Source of the DNA: Cymodocea nodosa
Taxonomy: Eukaryota; Streptophyta; Magnoliopsida; Alismatales; Cymodoceaceae
DNA: 64,000 nt
NCBI GenBank assembly: GCA_036874045.1
Contig: CM072336.1
Span: 21,589,501 to 21,653,500, forward strand
Direction of reading: 5' to 3'
In this document: positions 44,953-55,173 of the stretch, piece by piece
Layout of the letters: every line of letters starts with the position of its first letter
Numbering within the stretch: position 1 is the stretch's first letter
Notes under the pieces: generated by a model
The model's database searches: none
Told to the model about the DNA's origin: nothing
Seen by the model: only the letters and a program-made list of their open reading frames with translations
Made by a program: the position numbers and the translations under genes

Positions 44953-47900
44953 CTAGTTCTGATGCTTGCTCTTTTCCACCACCCTTGGTGCTGCAAAATT
45001 TAAGTTTGTAAAGAACTACATCGTGAAAAGATACTCAGAAAATTAGATGTTGTCCATTGGGTAAAATCAATCCAACGATTACAAGAAAATTTGATATTTC
45101 AAAAAAAAGATATGCAAATGAATTTAAGTTTTTTTATGGGCCTCATGGATGCCTTCACTTTTTTGTCCATAGACTCAACTCCGTTTAACCTCCTTTTTTT
45201 ATGTGATCGTACAAAACTGCTATTATTCAATTCGGAAACAAGAATTATGGCAGGGATCACACTGAAAATAAATAGAGCAAAACTCTAGAGGCAAGAAATG
45301 GGATGTTGGTTTTGGTAGTAAAAAGATGATGATGCATTATTAGAAAGGCATTATGATACTCTCAATCGATGTGATACCTTGGAGGACTGCATGCATGGTG
45401 AGAAATCATTTTAACTGTCCAAAAGTGAGGTTTAAATTCAAACAGCTATCACTCCTTTTCCATTATCCAAATTACGCTTCAAAATGTTCCGAAAAGATGA
45501 TTGTAGACCCTCTATCCAAAAATACAGAAACTAAAACATTCGAGGGTTTAGGCATGCCAGATAAAGTAATGCACTAAATTTGTGAGCATGGCAAAAGTGC
45601 CATCTATTTATGCATCAGCTGCATAACGGGGTATATCTCAAAGTCTAGCAATGATAACGATGGATGAGAATGCATTTAGCAATGATAACAATAGAAAAAC
45701 TTGAGAAGCCTTTCTGTGATACATATATATGGATCCTTGATGCAAAACTTATTTTGTTTATGGGCCCATACCTAGTCCAATTGCCTCTGAACCCTTCATG
45801 ATTCTCAGCCTTTTGCAGGAGCCAGTGAACATCCTGAAAGTCAAGAAACATTAATCAATAGTAGAAAATCTGCACGTCACTATATATTATATCATGCAAT
45901 GCACACACAAATTGCACCTTAGCTGATGAATAATGAAGAGTAACAAGAGTAAAAGGAGTCAGAAACGTAAGCCACCACATGATACCATTGCATGCTGAAT
46001 TCTGCACCTTAATTTCGTGAAAATGCACCACAATAAAGCATTAACCATTGAACCACCATTCTAAGATGTATGGGAAGCTCAAATTTGATTGTTGGACATC
46101 TCTATTGGACCCTTGGCCAGATTATACATATTTAAGTCGCTATATCCCTCACCATCAATCAGAGAATCAAATGCATTATTTATACATTCAAAGCCTTCAT
46201 CTCTCGTAAGCTATAAATTTGATAAAATTTGTTTTCCACAGTTTAATCATCTATATTTATTACTTAAAACAAATATGGAAATTTTATTTGATTAACATTT
46301 ACTTACTCCCATGGAACATCACCAACAAGCATCCAATCTCCATCTTTATCTTCATAGGTCAACACATATTCAGATCCATGAAGCAAATCTGTCAAACGGC
46401 TTTCACTAAGAACGTCTTTGCCTGGCAGTTTGTTCGAACAGCACTGGCCTGAAACATCATGATGTAAGCTTATATTCAGTCAATTATTACAATATATGCA
46501 TATAATTCAAAGAAATTTGTACATAGGTGAGACGCAACAATTTCAGATATGTTTGCATACTTCTTATTTTCTTGAGTTATAAAGGTATATTAAAAGTAGG
46601 AATTTGAGACCCCAGACATGTCAGGTATGCATAATGAGAGAAGAAAAAGCAATCCATTGTGGTTATCTTTGCTAGCAGGTTCCACTGGATGGATGGGTAA
46701 AATTTAATATTGATGAGGGTTGTGGAACATATGGATCAGCCTCTGCAATGGTGATAAAAGACGACAGAGTACACATTGCTTCCTACAGTTTCGTTGAACC
46801 CCAACACTCTCTGCTGGTTGCAGAGGCAGTAAGGTTACTTAAGGCTCGTCACATTGTGAAAGCCAAGAATTTTATGAAGGTGATCTTTGAAACTGACTGC
46901 TGAGAATGGATGGCGTAATGCAATGCATCACCAATCTGGGAGATCTCTGGAATTTCTTTGGAATGCTTGATCCTACAGGAAGATCTTCAACACAAACTGT
47001 TGCAAGGTGTTTATTGTGGAGCAAATGTCTGCGCCCATCATCCAGCACAATATTCCTTGAGACATCATTGTAATGTCATTGCTGAGGACCCTATGGATCC
47101 AGATTGTATTTCTCATCTTATTTCCAATGAAAGTTTGATGTAAAGGGAGCTCTCCTTCCCTGTACCACCTTCAAAAAAATATAATATATGCATATAATTC
47201 AAAGAAATCTGTAAATCAGTGAAAGAGGCAACAATTGCAGACATTTTTGCATTTAGCTTGTTTTCTTAAGTTAGAAAGGTATATTAAAGAAGCTGGCATT
47301 TGAGACCCAAACATGTCAGGTATGTGTAATATGTTTAATAGGAGAAGAAAAAGCAATCCACTGTGGTCATCTTTCATAGCAAGCACCATTTATATGAGGG
47401 AAAAGACAACTTGCACTAGTAAATACCAGATATTTTAAGGATAACTTGAACACCAAACTCCGAAACATCAAAAAAAGTGAAACAAAGGTTACCTAGGGTA
47501 AAGCAGCTGAACATTTTTTCAAGTGCTGAAGAGAGCTCTTTATAGCTGCAGTAGGTATTCAGATCAACTTTCCTCAAGTAAGGAGCACCATCCATGCTAA
47601 CTTTGACAAAAAGACTTCCTGACTCCTGCTTTTCTTCATCATTAACATTATTCTTCAAAGGGTTCACAGCCATTGTATTCTTTCTGTAGTTTCGAATAGG
47701 TGGCCAACCTACTACTTGTGCCCTGTCATCAAATCCCATGTGACAGCTAGAATATCAAAATAGATGTCTGATTAAGAAAAATATCTATTTAACAGTAGAA
47801 AACAAAAGATGGTACATGAAAACAAAATGGACTAGAAAAAATGATAGTGCACTGTATAAATAAAGGCCAATGCAATATTGACCTCCCAACATTATGTTTT

Positions 47901-49427
47901 ATCTTATTAACAACAGGATAACATAGTTGGCCTTCCACTCCATTGTGAGAGAAGATATTCTAGGTTAGAATTCAGGCAAAAAAGCTACCATTACCAAAAA
48001 AATACTGTCATCCTCTAGTTAAAGCATTTTGAAACAGTCAATCCGTAAATGACTGTTAAGGATCACATTAACCTGGTGTTGGTAATTTAAAATTCATCAT
48101 GAGTCAGACCTGAAATGCCTAAATAGATAAGGAATGACATTATGATGGTGAAAATGATTGATATCCACACCAAGTATCCACATGTGGTCTCAGATTTTGA
48201 CAAAAGTTATTCAACATCAATGTGCACACAAGGGCACTAAGAAAAAAGTGATATTCAGATCAAAAAGAGAGAGTTCAAACTTTAAGCATTTAAAATTTGG
48301 GCCAAGAATCTGAAACACAATCAGCCATATGAAACTTAGCCTCATCTAGTGAAGGAAAAGAAAGGTGCGTTATCTCAGATACAAACACATGGAATCGTGT
48401 GGGGAAAAAACACTGGAACTGAAAAGGTAGCAATATATGCTTTAACAAAAGGAATGAAATCATGATAGGTTTGCACTTAAATTGAGCGGGATTTAAAAAC
48501 TTCTCATAGTTCCTATGAATTCTTAAAGTAAAATTTTTCATTTTAATATGTTTTCCTCCTGTATGGCAGCTAAGAACATAAAATTTCACCTTTATTGTTT
48601 GCCAATTTCATCACTCATATTCTCCTCCATCCCCGGAGAACAGTAAAGAAATAAAAATGGAAAAGTACACACGCATGATCTGATAAAAGCTCCAAGAACC
48701 ACCAACTCGCCACTACAAAATTAGCAAATCTTGAACAGAACCGATATGTTACAGTTAGACCTCCCTTTTTTATAGAGATTAAGGTCAACTAGGAAAGAAG
48801 TCTTGCGTTCTTTAGTCTAAACAAAACAAAACAAGGCCATACTAGCAATAAAAAAGAAACCAGAAAAGGGTCACCTCATTTACAAGAAATTCCAACTAAA
48901 CTAGTCCTTTGAGGTCATTCAGAACATATATTCCAACCAAATCCCTAGTTCACTTTCTCTATCATGGCCAGAAAAATCCACTTCGAGGAAAAAGACCTGC
49001 GAACGTCCATATACCTATCGTTTTCCAAGGAAATCAAACCAAACCTCCGATCCAAGAGGTCACTCGTGGAATAAAGAAGCAACACTTACTTTGCACGGCC
49101 ACCGCCCCCAGCGGACGTCTGCCCCTTCTTCTCCTGCGCCGCCGCAGCCGCAGCCCCATCCTTCTTCCCACAACTGTCCCCCCTGGTCAAGAACAAGCCC
49201 CCACCTTTCCCTACCTCCACCTCATTACGGATCCCCCCGGTGGCGAAAGCCCACTTCCCAGAACCGTGGATCGCGTCCGAAAATCCCCTCTTCGCCCCAG
49301 ACCCATACCCCTTCGCAAGGCCCAAGGTGAGCACCGGCGCCTCCTTCCTCTCCAGCGACTCCGACCCAGGCAAGCCCAGCCTCAGCTCAGTCTCCATCGC
49401 GGCAGTAGGCTCTAGTGTGGGTGCCAT
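44953..49427 (-). CDS. IAA: AUX/IAA transcriptional repressor (auxin-responsive protein), 5 exons
   Basis: Minus-strand exons: 49427-49090, 47722-47493, 46448-46307, 45833-45772 and 44990-44953, giving 269 aa. AUX/IAA proteins bind ARF transcription factors and repress auxin genes until auxin bridges them to TIR1/AFB for degradation. All four domains are present. Domain I is the LxLxL repression motif TELRLGLPG (residues 13-21). AKRGFSDAI is the basic bipartite signal region. Domain II is the degron [17 protein letters not shown] (from about residue 114). Domains III/IV form the PB1 oligomerisation fold ([72 protein letters not shown]). The end [12 protein letters not shown] is typical. With an intact GWPPI core the protein should be auxin-labile. 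The ATG at 49427 is the first true Met; Met11 just before domain I is a weaker alternative. Intron 2 contains a LINE insertion. The exact IAA number cannot be assigned. Confidence 0.95.
46491..46682. repeat. Left copy of a ~190-bp direct duplication in AUX/IAA intron 2
   Basis: This begins AATATATGCATATAATTC and ends around AATCCATTGTGGTTATCTTT. It aligns along its whole length, at roughly 80 percent identity by eye, with 47183-47396. The two copies bracket the LINE fragment. Confidence 0.75.
46683..47182 (+). mobile_element. 5'-truncated L1-type LINE with RNase H domain, in AUX/IAA intron 2
   Basis: Plus-strand translation gives the C-terminal RNase H of plant LINEs in decayed form: [20 protein letters not shown], then 'VIFETDC' followed by stops, and in the later part '[14 protein letters not shown]' with a stop at about 47,141. 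A short 3' end and an A-rich tail (AAAAAAATATA) follow directly before the right repeat copy. The 5' end is cut inside the RNase H start, as expected for a truncated LINE insertion. It is antisense to the host gene and non-functional. Confidence 0.75.
47183..47396. repeat. Right copy of the ~190-bp direct duplication in AUX/IAA intron 2
   Basis: This starts AATATATGCATATAATTC immediately after the A-rich tail of the LINE and follows the left copy in the same order (including GACATGTCAGGTATG-like and AGAAGAAAAAGCAATCCA words), with a small insertion and many substitutions. Confidence 0.75.
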
Positions 49428-51172
49428 CAAGCTGGTGGTTGGTGGTTGTGCCAGTTACAAATGCCAGAAACCATAACAGGGAAAAGAGAAACAGAACCGA
49501 GGCTGAAGAACCAGAAGAGAAAGAGGGAGACGGAGGAAGACCCTTGTTAGGTCAAGAGAAGTGTGGGAAGAGAGCAGAAGGTTCCTATAGCCTTTTCCCT
49601 CCTCTTCTATGCCTGCTCTGTTCCGAAGGCAGTGAGGTGATGATGATGAGTGAGAGAGAAAAGACAGTGGTGGCAGCCCAATACGAAAGCAGTGTTAAAA
49701 GAGACGTCTTTTTTTGAAGATTGTTATTTTTATTGGGTATTAATTTTTTTATAATAATAATTTTTATAATTTAAAATGTTATTCATAAGATTGAAATAAA
49801 ATTTTAAAAAATAAAGAAATGCTTCTAAAATATTACGTGATAAGCGGAATCCTTAAAATTAAAATAAAAAATTTTATATAAACTGTTATTGGTCTAGGTA
49901 TATAAATATGCTTTGATCATGAAGTACCAAAAAAAAGTATCACCCAAAGAGAGAAGAATTAATTAAAAGAAATTCCAAAAATACTTAGTTAGAAATTCTA
50001 ATAAAAGAATCAAATTTATATAATTCAATCTGATTATAGATAGGAATATATGGGGAAAAATTTATATCATGAATTTATTGTTGTTGTTGTAACAATAATC
50101 TTTATAATTTAAAATTTACTAAAAACTTCTGCACCCACTCACCATATATAATTTAAAAAGAAACACCCACAAAGCAGACACTAATAAATCCACGGGAGAA
50201 AAGGAAACCACAACAAAAGATGCTGTCCTCCAACTCCACGTACACACACAACACAAGCGCTGTTGTTTAGACAAAAGAATCTTCACCTTTCCCATGATAA
50301 CCTACCAAAAACATATTTATTTTGATACCATAACAGGACACAGGTATCTCGCTGATAAAATAAGGTTTCTTGAACTATTTCAGCATCCAATTCAGAATTC
50401 ATTTGTCTAAAGAGTGAAGTGATGTTGAACCCATTTTAACATATCCCCCCATCTTTATCCAGATTTGATTTGTTTATTGTCTCCCACAACACTCACCGAT
50501 CCATGTCGGTCACCTCTTCGGGCATTGATCTGAAGGTGCTGTGGCTGAATCCACTCTAATAATGGAGGGTCATGGTCAATAAAAGGCACTGGTAAGAAAA
50601 ATTGGAAAATGGGTCTGGCTGCAACTTTCTGGAGGGCCCCCATGCCTCTTCAATGATGTGGTCTGCCTCTTCTGGCACATCACGAGCAAAGAAAGATATG
50701 TTAAGAGTCCAGATCCACCAGAAGGCCATATCATTGACACAGGCAATGGTTGCTGGACCTTCTGCTGGAAACAAATATGCGGCACAACTTCCACAAGCCC
50801 ATGCTACTACTGTTCACCCAAGATTGTTCAGAATGGAGCACTGCAAAACATGGTTTTTCAGTGAGGAACAGAAGAGTGGTGCTGAAGTATACGTCTTCAT
50901 ATGACCACTTCCCTCTGAATCTGAAGTGTGATTGCAGACAAACATGATAAGGTGTATTTGCTGCAGACAAACCATTCAGTCTGCTTCCACCAACAACATG
51001 AAGAAAGCGTTTAATCATCCTCCTGGCTCCTACTATTTCAAGCAGGTTGGAAAAATAAAATTGTTAGATTTTAAGTTAATATATCAAAGTTATAGAATTA
51101 AAATAATGGTGAACAGAAATCTGATTAGAATTTTATATTCTTCAATTTCTTTAAACACAATATGCCGTTAGC
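49428..51172. other. Upstream region of the AUX/IAA gene and an unassigned GC-rich patch
   Basis: The first ~280 bases are purine-rich and likely the 5' leader and promoter of the AUX/IAA gene. From about 50,450 to 51,030 composition becomes gene-like, but every frame is interrupted within ~100 codons and no family was recognised. A TATATAAT sequence lies upstream at about 50,144. The patch could be a decayed gene or a non-coding transcript. Confidence 0.35.
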
Positions 51173-51254
51173 GTCGATATGTCCGAGTGGTTAAGGAGAC
51201 AGACTCGAAATCTGTTGGGCTCTGCCTGCGCAGGTTCGAATCCTGCTGTCGACG
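51173..51254 (+). tRNA. tRNA-Ser(CGA)
   Basis: An 82-base type II tRNA. The 7-bp acceptor stem is GTCGATA paired with TGTCGAC, with discriminator G. The D arm contains GAGTGGTTAAGG. The anticodon stem ACAGA/TCTGT encloses the loop CTCGAAA, so the anticodon is CGA (51206-51208), reading UCG. A long variable arm is present, as required for tRNA-Ser, followed by the T arm GCAGGTTCGAATCCTGC (B box). There is no intron. CCA is not encoded, as expected for a nuclear gene. A T-rich stretch (TTTATTTTT) just downstream can terminate RNA polymerase III. Confidence 0.97.
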
Positions 51255-51631
51255 CCGATTTATTTTTCCGCTACCCATATATGTATCACCCCAAAAACAA
51301 TCGTATTTTGTCATTATTTAATCGTTATCTTAATCATTATTAGTATTATTTATCAAATCTGACGTCATTTTGTGGCAGCTGTGGATAAATAGTTTAAATC
51401 TTTAACCTTTTTTCTTTTTTCTTTTTTCAATTGTAGCTTATATGATGCTGGTTCAAAGAAAGTGATAAGTCATTAAAGAAAATCGACATGTAGCATTATT
51501 TTTAATTTTTGAAATAAATTAATAAATAATAATCGATAGCTATATTTTTTTTTATCTCACAATTTCGATATCAATTTATATATTTTTAAAGAAAAATATA
51601 AATTAAGACATTTTTAATATAGGTTCAAATG

Positions 51632-51636
51632 TTATT
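51632..51636. repeat. Target-site duplication TTATT, left copy
   Basis: TTATT directly precedes the first base of the LTR (TGTTAGGATC) and is repeated directly after the other LTR at 61570-61574. It is the standard 5-bp footprint of LTR-retrotransposon integration. Confidence 0.85.
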
Positions 51637-54600
51637 TGTTAGGATCTTAAGGCTCACTAAAAAAGAGATGAATGGTGTGTGTGTAATTTTAACTTCTTTT
51701 TAAACTTAATTGGTTAATTTAATTTAGCTGTAAGCTTAATTATTAGATATGCATGTAAAGTAGTAAAGAGTAATAAACATAATGAGATTTTTTAAGTGGT
51801 TCACCAACTTAGCTAGTCCACCCTTAAAATTCACTTAGGTTTCATTAATTATATAAATACTTAAAACAATTGCTTTCAAGTTGAAGCAATAACTAACACT
51901 TGAACTTTCAGGTAGAAGTTCAACAACCAACCTTTCTTCGAGCTTTCAGGTCTAAGCTCTTAACCAATAGTGAGTTTTCAGGTACAAACTCACGAACCAA
52001 CATCTTTGAGCTTCGAACTAGAGTTTGAGCGTAGAGAGCTTTTGTATTATAGTAAGCTTGAGAATATTTCTCTTTTATATTTGCAGACTAAGTGTATTGC
52101 TAGAATTTTTAAGTAGCTCACAATATTTGATAATTGTTCTTTTAATCTTCTCTTTTGTTGAGTATTTTTGTTTTGATGATGTGTGCTGAATGAAAATAAT
52201 CATATTTGCTCAATTACTATTGCTTATGAAAAGAAATTAAAATCATCAATTAATACAGAAAAAGCTTACTGATATAAATATTTGTCTATATTGGATCTGA
52301 AGTTAATAACTAGTCGTTTCGTTGCATTAATTTCTCATTTAGCTAAACGTTAAGTTAACGTGTGTTTTTATTGAAAAGCATGATATGTTTTAATGTTATA
52401 TTTTCTGTATCATGAATAGTGCACGTTTAGACAACTCGTTAAGTTAGAGTTTTGTTTGTATAGAGATCACGTGAGAACTCGTTAAGTTAGAAGCTTAAAG
52501 GTTAAAATAGGTCACGTGATAACTCGTTAAGTTAATGAGTAAAAGAAGAGACGAACTCGTTAAGTTAGTGTTATACACGTGGTGAAATTATAAGTTACGA
52601 ATGTTGTATTATATCACGTGAGGTGCACATGTTTAACTCGTTAAGTTAACATAACTAAACGCGTTGAGTTGCTATATTGAACACTAAGGCAACGCGTTAG
52701 GTTAGCGTTATAAACTTAAGTTGTTATTTTTGCACGTGGTAAAATTCTTATTATAAAAACATTTGTTTATTACTGGTTCGTTGAGTTATCATAACACAAT
52801 GGAGATAGTTCGTTGAGATAGTATAACACCACGGACTTAGTTCTTTGAGTTAGCTACAGTACTTGTCACGTGAAATGTCACATGGTGAACTTGTTAAGTT
52901 AGAAACGTTAAGTTATATATATATACTTGTGTTACTCGTTTAGTTAACATTAAAGTAACGACTTCTTATTACATTGATGAAAAAATTTTGGACGAGAAAG
53001 TTTATTTTCATGAAATTTTTCAGAGATCCAAGACTGATGATTAAAGAAAATTCGAAATATAAACGTAGGTTAGAATGTGTGTGTTTCGATGAAGGAAAAA
53101 GAAAAGACGTGGAGAAGTGGAAAACTAGTAGTGGTTAAACGTGAAGGATATGCATGAAATGAAGATATAGTATAAAAGGCATAGAATTCTCGTTGATCAA
53201 TTTATCCTTGCACACAAAATGAAAAAATCTTTTCAAGGATCAAACCATCCCTGCACACCAAAAGAAAAATCTTTTTCAGGGACCAAAAACACCTCTTCGG
53301 GAAAAATCTCTCAAGTGGAAGAAAGTTCAGTGAAGCATAAAAAGGTAAGATTTTCGTCACTGAAGATTTGAATTATCAGAAGAAAGCAAATTCGGTGAAG
53401 CATGAAAAGACAAGATATTCGTCACTGAAAAATTGCTGAAGAAGAAGAAAGATCTCAAACAGGGAGAAAAGTTTTAAATTCCGTAAATTAGTTTTCTCTG
53501 TTTGTAGTTATGAAATTGTTTAAATGATACATGGTATCGAGTTATAATTGCATCTATAATTTCTGAGGAGAATTGAATTGTATATTGTAATTGAAACCTT
53601 GAATAAAAATGATTTTAAGAAAACAATGTCTCGACTTGTTTTTGAGAATTAAAGTTTCAATTATATTTCATAAAATATTAAAAATACACAATTCACCCCT
53701 CTCTTGTGTAGCCATACGATCCTACAAGTGGTATACTTATCATATTTATACCAAAAGGTATAATAATCATATTCACTTCTAATAAATATTTTCTGTTGTA
53801 CTTACTGTGTAGTCAATTCCAAAAATAGTAAGTTATTGGTCTGTATACTCTCTAGCTTGTAACTTTCTGATTCCCTTTGATTTTCAAATGGTTAGCTATG
53901 TAATTCTCCGAAGGATAACCGTAAGTTACCAAAAATCTACTTAAGTCCTTTTGTCTGAGTCACGTGAGATTTTAAGTCATACACATGAGGCTTCTTAGTT
54001 TGAGTTAGTTAGCTTGTAACCCTTCAAAAAACTCGAACATTTATCTTGTAACCCTTCAAAAAATTCGAACAATTATACTCCAAGGCTTTTGACTACTCGA
54101 CACGTATTTATTTATTTCTGCACGTGCATAATTGAATGACTTAAGTTTCAGAAAGTTAAATCTATATCCTTCCGAAACTTCCTATTTTTCATATAATTAG
54201 CTTTCTAACTCTCTGAAAAATCTTTTTAAGCTTCCGACTAAATTTTTAAATTTTGCATGTGTGTAATTGAGTGACTTAAGTTTCGAATAATTAGCCTTCC
54301 TAACTTTCCGATTTCCTTGAATTTCCAGAAAGTTAACTCTCCTAACCCTTCGATCATTCAACCAACTATCTTCTAAACTTTACAAAGGTATTGTAATTTC
54401 GGATAGTTATCCTTCCAACTATCCGACGGTGTATCTACTACTTTAAACTGACTCTTTAGATACTTAACCTTATAACTCACCGAAGATCCATTTCTTCCAA
54501 ATACTTAAGCTTGATAACCTTCTAAAAATCCTGTTTTTCTCTTGCACCTATTTCTGAACTATCTATATCAATTTATCTGCCTTCTGATCTTTAGTTTGCT

Positions 54601-54681
54601 GAACTGTCTTGTGATATCTGTGAAATACAAGTTGTTTCCTCACATAGGGTTTTGCATTATCAAAATACAAGGGTTCTAACA
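51637..54681 (-). repeat. 3' LTR of the Ty1-copia element, interrupted by another LTR
   Basis: The outer parts (51637 to about 52153, and about 53734 to 54681) align in order with the 5' LTR at 60106-61569. Between them about 1.58 kb of unrelated sequence is inserted. Removing it leaves essentially the same length as the 5' LTR. Confidence 0.88.
52154..53733 (+). mobile_element. Nested LTR of a different retrotransposon, with a primer-site stub
   Basis: The insert begins TGTTGAGTATTTTTG and its LTR ends GATCCTACA, giving TG...CA ends. Next to it is AGTGGTAT, the usual start of a copia internal region (primer-binding site TGGTATCAGAGC), and then the host LTR resumes with ACTTATCATATTTATACC. 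It is thus an LTR plus ~8 bases of internal sequence. No matching target duplication is seen at the junctions. The body carries a repeated 14-mer and six CACGTG boxes, reported in the findings. Confidence 0.7.
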
Positions 54682-54683
54682 AT

Positions 54684-54694
54684 CTCCCATTTTT
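54684..54694 (-). other. Polypurine tract of the Ty1-copia element
   Basis: On the minus strand the sequence just before the 3' LTR reads AAAAATGGGAGAT. It is purine-rich and abuts the LTR start TGTTAGAAC, as needed to prime plus-strand DNA synthesis. Confidence 0.6.
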
Positions 54695-55173
54695 GATAAT
54701 GACAAAATCATTTACATTTAATTACATGTATTTCACTCTCTAGTTTATTTCTATAATTCAGTCATACAAAAAACAAGTAAAATGGATTTATGGAGTTACA
54801 TGATTTACAAAAAATAAGTAAAATATGATTTACAGGGAGTACAAAATAATAAAGTAAATATCTCCCCCTATTTGTGTGCTGGGAATTCTCCCCCTACCTT
54901 CTATGTAATTTCTCTTTATACTTCTCCCCCTTTTTGTCATTAGATAAAAGGAGAACTCTATTTCTGATGCCATAACTCCTGTAGGCAAAAATCTTCTCTC
55001 CTTTTAGTCTTGAGTTGGACAGATCTTCTCCTGTTGATCTCTTTTATTTCCTAACTTGCTCTTCCCCTGAGAGGATGCACACTTTAAAGTCCTACATGAG
55101 TACATGTTAGTAGAAAACGAGCTCCTATATGGTGAACTCGAGGGATAATAAACATAAATTCAATATGAATGAA

